Part shown: positions 16,487 through 25,434 of the stretch, piece by piece | Numbering within the stretch: position 1 is the first letter of the stretch | How the letters are laid out: the number at the start of each line of letters is the position of its first letter | From: Sinosporangium siamense | Lineage (GTDB): Bacteria; Actinomycetota; Actinomycetes; Streptosporangiales; Streptosporangiaceae | Direction: 5' to 3' | NCBI RefSeq assembly: GCF_016863435.1 | Contig: NZ_BOOW01000031.1 | Location: forward strand, 1-64,000 | DNA: 64,000 bases | Position numbers and translations under genes: made by a program | The notes under the pieces: generated by a model | What the model was told of the DNA's origin: nothing | The model's input: only the letters and a program-made list of their open reading frames with translations | Database searches by the model: none

Positions 16487-17414
16487 GCCCGTACCTCTCT
16501 TCGGCCCGCCAGAAGTACCAGAAACCGAAGAACAGCGCGAACACCGCCCAGAATACGCAGACGATCCAGATTCCCGGACGGGGGGGATGCGACTGGATCA
16601 GGATGTCGCGCATGAACTCGATGTAGGCCGCCGCGGGGTTGAAGTACATGACGTCGGCGATCCACTGGGGGAAGTTGGCGCTCTCGACGACCTTGTCCTG
16701 AATGGAGAAGAACACGCCTGACGTATAGAGCCAGGTGCGCATGATGAACGGCAGGAGCTGATTGAGGTCTCGCGCCGTGGCGCCGACACGGGCGAGCACG
16801 AGGCTCGCGCCCACGTTGAAACAGCTTTGGAGGATCAGTGCGACCGGGATGAGCAGCCAGTAGACCGTGACCGGCTCCTGGGTGATCAACACCAGCCCGA
16901 CCAGGATGCCCATGGAGATCAGGAGCTGCTGGAGCTCCTGGATTGTGTACGCCAAAGGCAAGGCGGCCCGGGGAAAGTGCAAAGCCCTGATCAGCGACAG
17001 GTTGCCCGAGATCGACTTCGCCCCACCCGTCACCGAGCGCTGGGTATAGGTGAAGACGAACATCCCCGTGATCAGGAAGGCCGCGTAGTTCGTGATGTCG
17101 TTGCTGGCGCCCAGGATGAGGCCGAACATCAACCAATAGATCAGGGCGTTGAGCAGCGGCGTGAGAATCTGCCAGAGCTGCCCAAGCATCGAGTTGCTGT
17201 ATTTGGAGACGTTGCGCGAGGTGGCGTACGTCTTGATGAAGTGCCGTCGTTCCCACAGTTGGCGCAGGTAGACGGGCAGACTAGGGCGTGCGATGGCACG
17301 CCGAAGCCCGTAACGCTGGGCGAGCTTGGCCAGTGGCTCCTTGCCCCGCGGAGGGGTGCCGCCATTCCGGCCGCCCGCCTGGGCGTCCGCGATGGCGGAT
17401 TCCGGCTGGCTCAT
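16479..17414 (-). CDS. ABC transporter permease for polysaccharide/teichoic acid export (TagG/Wzm type)
   Basis: A 311-aa ABC-2 type permease. After a polar N-terminus of about 80 residues it carries six membrane segments, with the family motif LGQLWQILTPLLNALIYWL before the first helix and FNPAAAYIEFMRD in the C-terminal half. It pairs with the ATPase encoded immediately downstream (8-base overlap). The pair resembles TagGH/RfbDE exporters of wall or surface polymers. Confidence 0.93.
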   Translation of the reverse strand: MSQPESAIADAQAGGRNGGTPPRGKEPLAKLAQRYGLRRAIARPSLPVYLRQLWERRHFIKTYATSRNVSKYSNSMLGQLWQILTPLLNALIYWLMFGLILGASNDITNYAAFLITGMFVFTYTQRSVTGGAKSISGNLSLIRALHFPRAALPLAYTIQELQQLLISMGILVGLVLITQEPVTVYWLLIPVALILQSCFNVGASLVLARVGATARDLNQLLPFIMRTWLYTSGVFFSIQDKVVESANFPQWIADVMYFNPAAAYIEFMRDILIQSHPPRPGIWIVCVFWAVFALFFGFWYFWRAEERYGRG

Positions 17415-18042
17415 GGCATGGACTCTATTGGATATGCGTAGGCGGGATAGCTGGACGGTGGTGCACGCGGCTGTCGCCGCACAGGGTTGGACGTGATCTC
17501 TAGGGGAAGAGGTTCCAGGGGATTTGTTACGAATTGCTCCTGGTCTGCGTGGCCCTGTGCGACCAGGCCCTCTTCACTTCCCGTGCTCCGCCCGCAGGTG
17601 GCGGTGGCGTGCCGGCCGGCCTGCTCGATCGGCCGCACGGCCCAGGGTGCTCGGGAGGACGAAGAAAGCTCGGCGGGTCAACGGTAGCCCAGGACATGGG
17701 CTGATGCGGGCATTGGCGCAAGCAGTCACCCCGGAGGTGAATTTTGCCTCGTCCGCTCTGGAGGGTTTGTCGCCCTGCGGGGACTTTGCGTTGTTATGGG
17801 CCTCTTTCACCGAGCGAGCTGTTATGGCGTGTGACGCCCGACACACGCACGTGTGACCGAACTGCAACGCGGCAGAGACTCGCTGGTGAGAAGTAGTGAG
17901 GGATGGTAGCGATCGACTGGCAGGGCGTCAGCCGGTTTGACCAGGTCAGCCAACCCGGGGAAGACACCTCCCCAGGAGTTCCGCGTCGCCCACGGCGCGG
18001 TTCAGCGCGGGCGCCCACCTGTAGAGGGAGGAACTACTAACA
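17415..18042. other. Divergent intergenic region exporter / peptide transporter
   Basis: About 630 bases with no supported gene. It must hold the promoters of both divergent operons. GGGAGGAAC just before 18043 is the ribosome site of the binding-protein gene. I see no clear operator. Confidence 0.45.
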
Positions 18043-19677
18043 ATGCGTGTTACTAAGGGCGTACAGCTAGTCGCCGGTACCGCGCTGCTCGCCCTCGCGG
18101 TTGCCGCGTGTGGTGGCAGTGCGGGAACACCCCAGCAAGGGGCCACCGGAAGCGGTGAACAGCCGGTCCGCATGGAGCTCGGTGAGCCGCAGAAGTTGTT
18201 CTACCCTGGGGACACCACTGAGACCGAGGGTTCTGAGGTCCTTAACGCGGTCTTCGCTCCACTCGTTAAATATGACGATGCCAAGAAGGCCGTTGAAGAG
18301 GTGGCCCAGTCGATCACCACCACCGACAACAAGGTGTGGACGATCAAGCTGAAGCCAGGGTACACCTGGCACAACGGTGAACCTCTCATCGCCCAGAACT
18401 ACGTCGACGCCTGGAACTACGCCGCCAATCAGGAGAACAAGCAGAGCGCGAGCTACTTCTTCGGCCGCGTCGACGGCTACAAGGACGTCTCACCCGGCGA
18501 GGGCAAGACCCCGACCAGCAAGACCATGAAGGGTCTCAAGGTCGTGGACGACTCCACCTTCGAGGTCACCCTCGCCGCGCCGTTCTCGCAGTTCAAGACC
18601 ATGCTCGGCTACACCTCGTTCTACCCGCTGCCGAAGGCCGCGTTCGACGCCTCGGGCAAGGTGACCGACGCATATGCCGCCAAGCCGATCGGCCAGGGGC
18701 AGTTCCAGTTCGACAAGCCGTACGCCAAGGGCACCGACCAGACGATCGACCTGACGCGCTACGACAAGTACATCGGAGCCAAGCCCTCCTTCAGCAAGCT
18801 CCAGTTCAAGCTCTACACCCAGTCCGAGGTGGCCTACAACGACCTGCGGGCCAACAACCTCGACATCCAGGACCAGCTCCCGGCCACCGCCATCGCGACC
18901 GCCAAGACCGACCTCGGCGACCGCTACATCGACCAGCCGGACGCGGGCATCGGGTACATCAGCTTCCCGCTGAAGTACAACAAGGACTACGAGAACGTCA
19001 AGATCCGCGAGGCCATCTCGATGGCGATCGACCGCAAGACGATCGCCGACACGGTCTTCTCGGGCACCCGTGTCCCCGCGGACGACTTCATCAACCCGGC
19101 CATCGCCGGCTACCGCCAGGGCGCCTGCGCCGTCTGCACCTACGACCCGACCAAGGCCAAGGAGCTTTACACCGCGGCCAACGGACCGAAGAAGCTGGAG
19201 ATCGGCTACAACAACGACGGCGGCCACAAGGAGTGGATCGAGGCCGTCGCGATCAACCTGAGGTCCAGCCTCGGCATCGAGGTCACGGTGAAGCCGTTCG
19301 AGAAGTTCGCCGCCATTCTCGACGACCTCGCCGCGAAGAAGTACGGCGGCATGTTCCGCATGGGATGGGCGATCGACTATCCGTCGGCGGAGAACTATCT
19401 CGCCCCGATTTTCTCGACCGGCGCCATCGAGACGGGTTCGAACTACTCGGGTTACTCCAACCCCGAGTTCGACGAGCTCATCGCGAAGGGCGACAGCGCG
19501 AAGACCGAGGAGGAGAGCCTCAAGTTCTACCAGCAGGCAAGCGACATCCTGATCAAGGACCTCCCCTACATCCCCGTCTACTTCTACCGGGTCAACGCCG
19601 GCTACTCCACCAGCGTGAAGGGCGTCAAGATCGACCTGCAGAACCACGTGGTGTGGGAGTCGGTACAGAAGTCCTAA
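18043..19677 (+). CDS. Peptide ABC transporter substrate-binding lipoprotein (SBP family 5)
   Basis: A 544-aa extracytoplasmic solute-binding protein of family 5 (OppA/DppA). The N-terminal signal ends in a lipobox (AVAAC), so the mature protein is anchored by its N-terminal Cys. GDTTETEGSEVLNAVFAPLV and the LKPGYTWHNGEP segment are typical of the family, as is YNNDGGHKEWIEAVAINL. It opens a five-gene operon encoding a complete importer: binding protein, two permeases and two ATPases. The substrate is probably an oligopeptide, judged only from family. A 224-base gap before the first permease gene may allow more binding protein than membrane parts to be made. Confidence 0.95.
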   Translation: MRVTKGVQLVAGTALLALAVAACGGSAGTPQQGATGSGEQPVRMELGEPQKLFYPGDTTETEGSEVLNAVFAPLVKYDDAKKAVEEVAQSITTTDNKVWTIKLKPGYTWHNGEPLIAQNYVDAWNYAANQENKQSASYFFGRVDGYKDVSPGEGKTPTSKTMKGLKVVDDSTFEVTLAAPFSQFKTMLGYTSFYPLPKAAFDASGKVTDAYAAKPIGQGQFQFDKPYAKGTDQTIDLTRYDKYIGAKPSFSKLQFKLYTQSEVAYNDLRANNLDIQDQLPATAIATAKTDLGDRYIDQPDAGIGYISFPLKYNKDYENVKIREAISMAIDRKTIADTVFSGTRVPADDFINPAIAGYRQGACAVCTYDPTKAKELYTAANGPKKLEIGYNNDGGHKEWIEAVAINLRSSLGIEVTVKPFEKFAAILDDLAAKKYGGMFRMGWAIDYPSAENYLAPIFSTGAIETGSNYSGYSNPEFDELIAKGDSAKTEEESLKFYQQASDILIKDLPYIPVYFYRVNAGYSTSVKGVKIDLQNHVVWESVQKS

Positions 19678-19900
19678 CCGGTGCGCGGTGGGCAGCGATA
19701 TGAGTATTTTTCATCTCTATGAGTGCCCCCGGTGGTAGGAAAGTGCCTGATCGGGCATATCCCTGTCACCGATTGAGGATGCGGAATGGGATGAAAATTA
19801 GCTGCCTGCCCTGATGGACCCGCATTTGGGGGCAGTCGCTCGGCACCGCACACATCTCTGGTGCGAGAGACTGCCCTCAAGGCATGTACGGGAGGCTTGA

Positions 19901-20842
19901 ATGGGCCGTTATGTCATAAGGCGCCTGTTGCAGGCGATACCAGTCGCTCTGGGCGCCACCTTGTTGATCTTCGCATTAGTCTTCGCTCTCCCCGGCGACC
20001 CCATCACGGCGCTGGCGGGAGAGAAGAGGATGGACCCCGCGGTCGCTGACGCCTTGCGGGAGCAATATCACCTGAACGACCCGCTGCTCCTTCAGTATTG
20101 GTACTACATCACGGGTCTGCTCCAAGGCGACCTCGGCACCACCTTCTCCAGGGTGCCGGTGTCCCAGCTTCTGGTGGGCAAGTTCCAGGTCACCATCAAC
20201 CTCGCCTTCACCGCTCTCATCCTCGAAGGCGTCATCGGCATCGGCCTCGGCCTGTGGGCCGCGCTGCGCAAGGGCAAGGCCACCGACACCGCGATCCTCG
20301 CCGTCACCCTGCTGCTCATCTCGGTGCCTGTGCTGGTGACCGGGTTCGTCCTCCAGCTTGTCCTCGGTGTCCAGCTCAAAAAGTCCCTGGGGATCGACTT
20401 CTTCCCCGTGGCAGGCGCCTTCGAAGGCTGGCGGAGCTACTTGCTGCCCGGTTTCGTGCTCGCCGGCACCTCGATCGCCTATCTCACCCGGCTGACACGG
20501 ACCAGCCTGGTCGAGACGTTGCGCGCGGACTACATCCGCACCGCGACCGCCAAGGGCCTGACCCGGCGAAGGGTGATCGGCAGGCACGCGCTGCGCAACG
20601 CGCTGATCCCGCTGGTGACCTATCTCGGCGCCGACCTCGGCACCCTGATGGGAGGCGCCATCATCACCGAAAGCATCTTCAACCTAAACGGCATCGGCCA
20701 GCAGCTCGCCCAGTCGGTCTATCTACGCGAGGGGCCCGTTGTCGTCGGCATCGTGACGTTTCTCGTGATGGTCTACATCGTGGCCAACCTGATCGTCGAC
20801 CTGTTGTACGCCGTCCTCGACCCGAGGATCCGCTATGAGTGA
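19901..20842 (+). CDS. Peptide ABC transporter permease (OppB/DppB type)
   Basis: A 313-aa BPD_transp_1 permease with the DppB/OppB N-terminal helix (MGRYVIRRLLQAIPVALGA) and about six membrane segments. The cytoplasmic EAA loop is TARTASA-like in position (YIRTATAKGLTRRRVIGRHALRNA shortened here), where it docks the ATPases. The C-terminus DPRIRYE is typical of the family. GGAGG lies just before the ATG. Its last codons overlap the next permease gene by 8 bases. Confidence 0.95.
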   Translation: MGRYVIRRLLQAIPVALGATLLIFALVFALPGDPITALAGEKRMDPAVADALREQYHLNDPLLLQYWYYITGLLQGDLGTTFSRVPVSQLLVGKFQVTINLAFTALILEGVIGIGLGLWAALRKGKATDTAILAVTLLLISVPVLVTGFVLQLVLGVQLKKSLGIDFFPVAGAFEGWRSYLLPGFVLAGTSIAYLTRLTRTSLVETLRADYIRTATAKGLTRRRVIGRHALRNALIPLVTYLGADLGTLMGGAIITESIFNLNGIGQQLAQSVYLREGPVVVGIVTFLVMVYIVANLIVDLLYAVLDPRIRYE

Positions 20843-21791
20843 GAGCACACCGATGGCGCCGGGGACCTCCGACACCCTGCTGAACCCCGCCCCGCCGCTG
20901 CCCCCATCGCCGGGAAGCCGGCCGGGGAAAGCCGAAAAACCCGCGAGCCTGTGGAGCGACGCGTGGCACGACCTGCGCCGCCGCCCGCTGTTCATCGGGT
21001 CCAGCATCATGATCGTTATCCTGGTCGTGATGGCGATCTTCCCATCCCTGTTCTCGTCGGTCGACCCCACCCAGGCCACCACCTGCCAGCTGGCCACGGC
21101 GCGGCAACCGCCGAGCGCCATGCACTGGTTCGGCAAGGACAATCTCGGCTGCGACACCTTCGCCCGCACGATCTACGGTGCCCGCGTGTCGATCGTCGTC
21201 GGAATCACCGCCACGATCGTGACCGCGCTGGTCGGCGGCCTGCTCGGCCTGATCGCCGGCTTCGCCGGAGGGGGCACCGACACCCTGCTGTCCCGGGTGA
21301 CGGAGATCTTCTTCGCCATCCCCGCCATCCTCGGCGCCCTGCTCATCCTCTCGGTGTTCGATACGGGCAACATGTGGACGGTCACCCTGGCGCTCTCCGT
21401 GCTCGCCTGGCCGATGATCTTCCGGATCATGCGGGCCGCGGTCATCACGACCAAGAGTCAGGACTACGTCGTGGCGGCCCGGGCACTGGGCGCGGGCAAA
21501 TCGCGCATCATGTTCCGCCACATCCTGCCCAACGCGGTGACACCGGTGATCGTCATCTCGATGATCAACCTGGGGATGTTCATCTCGGCCGAGGCGGCGT
21601 TGTCCTTCCTCGGGGTGGGCATCCGGTCGCCCGAAATCTCCTGGGGTGTCATGATCGCCGACGCGCGCCCGAGGTTCCTTGAGGCGCCCAGCCCGCTGCT
21701 GTTCCCCGCCGCGTTCCTCAGCATCACCGTCCTGGCGTTCATCATGCTCGGCGACGCCGTACGCGACGCCCTCGACCCCAAACTGCGTTAG
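20835..21791 (+). CDS. Peptide ABC transporter permease (OppC/DppC type)
   Basis: A 318-aa second permease. An N-terminal cytoplasmic tail of about 40 Pro-rich residues is followed by the OppC_N helix, then the BPD_transp_1 domain. The EAA loop is VVAARALGAGKSRIMFRHI, and the end DALDPKLR is the usual DppC terminus. It overlaps the DppB-type gene by 8 bases and is followed after 11 bases by the first ATPase gene with AGGAGG as ribosome site. Confidence 0.95.
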   Translation: MSESTPMAPGTSDTLLNPAPPLPPSPGSRPGKAEKPASLWSDAWHDLRRRPLFIGSSIMIVILVVMAIFPSLFSSVDPTQATTCQLATARQPPSAMHWFGKDNLGCDTFARTIYGARVSIVVGITATIVTALVGGLLGLIAGFAGGGTDTLLSRVTEIFFAIPAILGALLILSVFDTGNMWTVTLALSVLAWPMIFRIMRAAVITTKSQDYVVAARALGAGKSRIMFRHILPNAVTPVIVISMINLGMFISAEAALSFLGVGIRSPEISWGVMIADARPRFLEAPSPLLFPAAFLSITVLAFIMLGDAVRDALDPKLR

Positions 21792-21802
21792 GAGGGATTC
21801 CC

Positions 21803-22840
21803 GTGAAGAAGACCGCGGCCGATGTATTGCCCACCGAGGGAGGGCTGGGCAATGAGCCGCTGCTCGCAGTCGACGATCTGCACGTGGAGTTCACCACGCG
21901 GCAGGGAGTGGTCAAGGCGGTCAACGGCGTCAGCTATGACCTGCGGGCGGGTGAGACGCTGGCGGTCCTCGGCGAGTCCGGGTCCGGCAAGTCGGTGACC
22001 GCCCAGGCCATCATGGGCATCCTGGACATGCCTCCGGCGCGCATCCCGAAGGGGGCTATCCGCTTCCGGGGCACCGATCTCCTCAAACTGTCGGAGGAGG
22101 CGCGGGCGCAGATCCGCGGCCAGCGCGTCGCCATGATCTTCCAGGACGCGCTGTCCGCGCTGAACCCCGTGTTCACCGTCGGATGGCAGATCGGCGAGAT
22201 GTTCCGCGTCCACCGCGGCATGTCACGCAAGGACGCACAGAAACGCGCCGTCGAGCTCATGGACCGGGTGCGCATCCCCGCCGCCCGGCAGCGTGTGCAC
22301 GACTTCCCCCACCAGTTTTCCGGGGGCATGCGCCAGCGCATCATGATCGCCATGTCGATCGCGCTGGACCCCGAGGTGCTGATCGCCGACGAGCCCACCA
22401 CCGCGCTCGACGTGACCGTGCAGGCCCAGATCATGGAACTGCTCGCCGAGCTGCAGCGTGAAAGCAATATGGGCCTCATCCTGATCACGCACGACCTCGG
22501 CGTCGTGGCCGACGTGGCCGACAAGATCGCGGTCATGTACGGCGGGCGCATCGTGGAGAACGCCCAGGTCCACGATGTTTACCGGGCTCCCGCCCACCCC
22601 TACTCCAAGGGGCTGCTGGAGTCGATTCCCCGGGTGGACCTCAAGGGTCACGAGCTCTACGCCATCAAGGGCCTGCCGCCCAACCTCCTGGACATGCCGC
22701 CCGGCTGCGCGTTCAACCCGAGGTGCCCCTACCGGCAGGACAACTGCGTGTCCTCGGAGCCGCCGCTCTACGAGATCAACTCGACCCGCAGCAGCGCCTG
22801 CCACTACTGGAGGGAGGTCCTCGATGGCAGCCACGGATAA
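21803..22840 (+). CDS. Peptide ABC transporter ATPase (OppD/DppD type)
   Basis: A 345-aa ATPase starting at GTG. Walker A is GESGSGKS (near 58), the signature FSGGMRQR, and Walker B VLIADEPTTALDV. The C-terminal oligopeptide-transporter extension has the Cys-rich signature (GCAFNPRCPYRQDNC), which in OppD/OppF proteins can hold an iron-sulfur cluster. It ends 17 bases inside the next ATPase gene. Together the two ATPases power the importer. Confidence 0.95.
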   Translation: MKKTAADVLPTEGGLGNEPLLAVDDLHVEFTTRQGVVKAVNGVSYDLRAGETLAVLGESGSGKSVTAQAIMGILDMPPARIPKGAIRFRGTDLLKLSEEARAQIRGQRVAMIFQDALSALNPVFTVGWQIGEMFRVHRGMSRKDAQKRAVELMDRVRIPAARQRVHDFPHQFSGGMRQRIMIAMSIALDPEVLIADEPTTALDVTVQAQIMELLAELQRESNMGLILITHDLGVVADVADKIAVMYGGRIVENAQVHDVYRAPAHPYSKGLLESIPRVDLKGHELYAIKGLPPNLLDMPPGCAFNPRCPYRQDNCVSSEPPLYEINSTRSSACHYWREVLDGSHG

Positions 22841-23843
22841 CCCCCCGGTCCTCGAAGTGCGCGACCTCGTCAAGCACTTCCCGCTGACCCAGGGACTGCT
22901 GGTCAAACGCCAGATCGGATCCATCAAGGCCGTCGACGGCGTCTCCTTCGACCTGCGCCGCGGGGAGACGCTCGGCATCGTGGGCGAGTCGGGCTGCGGC
23001 AAGTCCACCCTGGCCAAGCTGCTCATGGCGCTGGAACGCCCCACCTCGGGCTCTGTCAAGATCAACGGCCGGGACATGGCGGCGGCCAAGGGGCGCGAGC
23101 TCAAGGCCATGCGGCGCAACGTCCAGATGGTGATGCAGGACCCCTACACCTCGCTCAACCCGAGGATGACGGTCGGCGACATCATCGGCGAACCATTCGA
23201 GATCCACTCGGACGTCGCCCCCAAGGGCATGCGCCGCCGCAAGGTGAAGGACCTGCTGGAGGTCGTGGGCCTCAACCCCGACCACATCAACCGCTATCCC
23301 CACCAGTTCTCCGGAGGCCAGCGCCAGCGCATCGGCATCGCCCGCGGCCTCGCGCTCAACCCGGAGATCATCATCTGTGACGAGCCGGTCTCGGCACTCG
23401 ACGTGTCGATCCAGGCACAGGTGATCAACCTCTTGGAGCGGTTGCAGAACGAGTTCAACCTCGCCTACATCTTCATCGCCCACGACCTGTCGGTGGTGCG
23501 CCACATCTCCGACCGCGTCGCGGTGATGTATCTCGGGAAGATCGTGGAACTCGGCGGCGACGTCGAGATCTACGACCGCCCGGCCCACCCCTACACCCAG
23601 GCCCTGCTGTCGGCGGTGCCTGTGCCGAACCCCGACGGCAGGGAGGGACGCGAACGCATCATCCTGCAGGGTGACCCGCCTTCACCCGCCAACCCGCCAT
23701 CGGGGTGCAGGTTCCGCACCCGGTGCTGGAAGGCGACACCCGTCTGCACCGACCGGGAGCCCCTGCTGGAGATCCGCTCGAAGACCGACCACCTGAGCGC
23801 CTGCCACCACGCCGAGAGCCACGACGTGGTCCACGCGCAATAA
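22824..23843 (+). CDS. Peptide ABC transporter ATPase (OppF/DppF type)
   Basis: A 339-aa ATPase, last gene of the operon. Walker A GESGCGKST, signature FSGGQRQRIGIARGL, Walker B IICDEPVSALDVS, and the C-terminal oligo_HPY region with Cys motif (GCRFRTRCWKATPVC). The frame is open far upstream, but the ATG at 22824 has a good GGGAGG site and gives the family start (LEVRDLVKHFPL). A strong terminator follows 36 bases after the stop. Confidence 0.95.
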   Translation: MAATDNPPVLEVRDLVKHFPLTQGLLVKRQIGSIKAVDGVSFDLRRGETLGIVGESGCGKSTLAKLLMALERPTSGSVKINGRDMAAAKGRELKAMRRNVQMVMQDPYTSLNPRMTVGDIIGEPFEIHSDVAPKGMRRRKVKDLLEVVGLNPDHINRYPHQFSGGQRQRIGIARGLALNPEIIICDEPVSALDVSIQAQVINLLERLQNEFNLAYIFIAHDLSVVRHISDRVAVMYLGKIVELGGDVEIYDRPAHPYTQALLSAVPVPNPDGREGRERIILQGDPPSPANPPSGCRFRTRCWKATPVCTDREPLLEIRSKTDHLSACHHAESHDVVHAQ

Positions 23844-23878
23844 CGCCCGGTACGGCATAAGCCACATCGTGGCCAAGC

Positions 23879-23915
23879 GAAGCCCCCAGCCGATTCCTGT
23901 GCGGCTGGGGGCTTC
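23879..23915 (+). terminator. Terminator of the peptide transporter operon
   Basis: A perfect 14-bp stem (23879-23892 with 23902-23915) with a nine-base loop. The T run is weak, but stem strength and location are convincing. Confidence 0.8.
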
Positions 23916-23920
23916 ACCCT

Positions 23921-23965
23921 TGTCAGGCGGCCTGCTGTCAGGCGGCCTGCTGTCAGGCGGCCTGC
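23921..23965. repeat. Three perfect tandem copies of a 15-bp repeat
   Basis: TGTCAGGCGGCCTGC occurs three times without mismatch at 23921, 23936 and 23951. Each copy is itself a near palindrome (CAGGC/GCCTG). It lies just after the operon terminator, between convergent genes. Confidence 0.9.
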
Positions 23966-24097
23966 GGATGATCGGCGGGCCGGCACCTGAGCTCGGCGGT
24001 TTCGTGGACGTGCGGTGACTTGTAGACCGCTGAGTTCGGCGGTTTGCCAACGACCTGCAGGTGTGTCTTCCTTGTCGGCTTCGTCCGGCCGTCCGGG

Positions 24098-24379
24098 TCA
24101 GCGCGCGGGGAGATGCGGCTGGGTGTAGAGCAGATCGGGCACGGTGCCCGGGAGCTCCTGGTTGGGCAGCAGGAGCAGGTCGTCGACGACCTTGCCCGCG
24201 GGGCCGCCGAGCCGTTCCGCGGGGCCCGCGGAGGTGTTCGTGGCGTTGGCGCCGAGTCCTTCCGAGACGGCGCCGACGGTGTTCCCCACCGGGTCGGGAG
24301 CCTTGGCGGCGGACACGGCGGCGGGACCGAGCAGGACGAGACCGGCGATGGCCGCGCCGGCGATGCTGCGTCGGATCAT
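24098..24379 (-). CDS. Small secreted protein of unknown function
   Basis: A 93-aa exported protein. The signal peptide MIRRSIAGAAIAGLVLLG to VSAA gives a mature chain of about 68 residues, without Cys, ending LLYTQPHLPAR. A good AGGAGA site lies 8 bases before the ATG. The signal peptide is nearly the same as that of the secreted protein encoded at 24717-25055, so the two arose by duplication of at least the 5' part. The mature parts differ. It has no chaplin or rodlin signature. Function unknown. Confidence 0.75.
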   Translation of the reverse strand: MIRRSIAGAAIAGLVLLGPAAVSAAKAPDPVGNTVGAVSEGLGANATNTSAGPAERLGGPAGKVVDDLLLLPNQELPGTVPDLLYTQPHLPAR

Positions 24380-24525
24380 GGAGTTCTCCTGAGGCTGAGG
24401 GGTCGGAATCAGCACACATCCAGCGATGCACACCGTATCCGAATAACTACATTTAGTGATCTGACACCATGGTGAGGCCGGGAACCATAGAGGTTTCCCT
24501 GAAAAAGAGCTGTCGGCAAAAGGCC

Positions 24526-24560
24526 GAAGCCCTCCGCCGTCCGGATCGGCGAAGGGCTTC
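24526..24560 (-). terminator. Hairpin between the two small secreted protein genes
   Basis: A 13-bp stem with one mismatch (24526-24538 with 24548-24560). On the minus strand it is followed by GGCCTTTTG and further on CTCTTTTTC, so it probably ends the transcript of the 24717-25055 gene. Confidence 0.55.
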
Positions 24561-24716
24561 GTGACGTGTCGGCACACGTGGTTCGATGCAGTGGTCCGGC
24601 GCACGTGGCTCGGCGCACGCGATGGGCCAGATCGCGGACGCCCGCCCCGCCGGCACCCGATGGTGGGGCCGCCCCGGGCGCGGTGGTGGCGCGCGGACCA
24701 GTCAGAGGGGCGGTCG

Positions 24717-25055
24717 TCAGCCGGCGGACGGCACGACGCTGGTCACGCCGCTGACGGCGGCGGTGGAGCCCTGGGCCGCCTTGAGCTTCGCGATGAGGTC
24801 GTTCAGCGGGATGCTCTGGCCGCCCGTGAGCAGCGCGAGGACGGCCTTCTCGATGGCGAGAACCGGCTTGCAGAGGGCCTCGGTGACCTTGTGCGGGCCG
24901 AGGCACTGGGCCTCGCCGCTGCCCACCAGGCCGCCGAGGAGGTCGAGGCCCGAGACGGGAACGGGCGTGTGCTTGACGGCGGCCGAGGCGGTGGCGGCGG
25001 GGCCGAGAACGGCGAGGCCGACGATGGCGGTGCCCACGAGAATACGACGGATCAT
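24717..25055 (-). CDS. Small secreted protein with a cysteine pair
   Basis: A 112-aa exported protein. The signal peptide MIRRILVGTAIVGLAVLG to ASAA is followed by a mature chain of about 86 residues with exactly two Cys, 13 residues apart, probably a disulfide. The region between is helical (LAIEKAVLALL, LNDLIAKLKAAQG). GGGGAAA precedes the ATG. It is a partial paralogue of the 24098-24379 gene. No known domain is recognised. Confidence 0.75.
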   Translation of the reverse strand: MIRRILVGTAIVGLAVLGPAATASAAVKHTPVPVSGLDLLGGLVGSGEAQCLGPHKVTEALCKPVLAIEKAVLALLTGGQSIPLNDLIAKLKAAQGSTAAVSGVTSVVPSAG

Positions 25056-25434
25056 GGTGTTTCCCCCGATGGAATCTCGGCTCGATCGCGCACCCGTTGA
25101 TGCGCTCCGTGGCCGAGTGGCTACGCATTGTCGTCAAGAAGTATGCCGTGGGATTCGCGCCTGACCACGCCGAGAAGGCGTCATCCAAAACATGTGGTGG
25201 CGATAATGGCTGACCCGTGACCAAAGGCTCTCCGGCTTGCCGTTCTCCCGACTGTCACGCGGCCGATCAGCCGTGTTCCATTGTGGTTTTCAAGGTCCCG
25301 CCCAGGCTCCGCTCGGCCCGTCGACGTGGCTTCGCCGTACGGCGGGGCCTGGTGCGTGGAGATATGAGCGGTTGGCGGTGATCGATGGCGTATGGGGAGG
25401 TAAGGCATTTTCCGGGAGTGTCTCTGCGGGGCGG
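25056..25434. other. Intergenic spacer
   Basis: About 380 bases between minus-strand genes; promoter DNA for the secreted-protein gene is expected. A GCCGTACGGC palindrome lies at 25334-25343. Nothing else is seen. Confidence 0.4.

Noticed and set aside
25334-25343. GCCGTACGGC palindrome as a regulatory site
   Set aside because: The same palindrome or its core recurs at many unrelated places (for example 47397-47406), so it is probably a general compositional feature.
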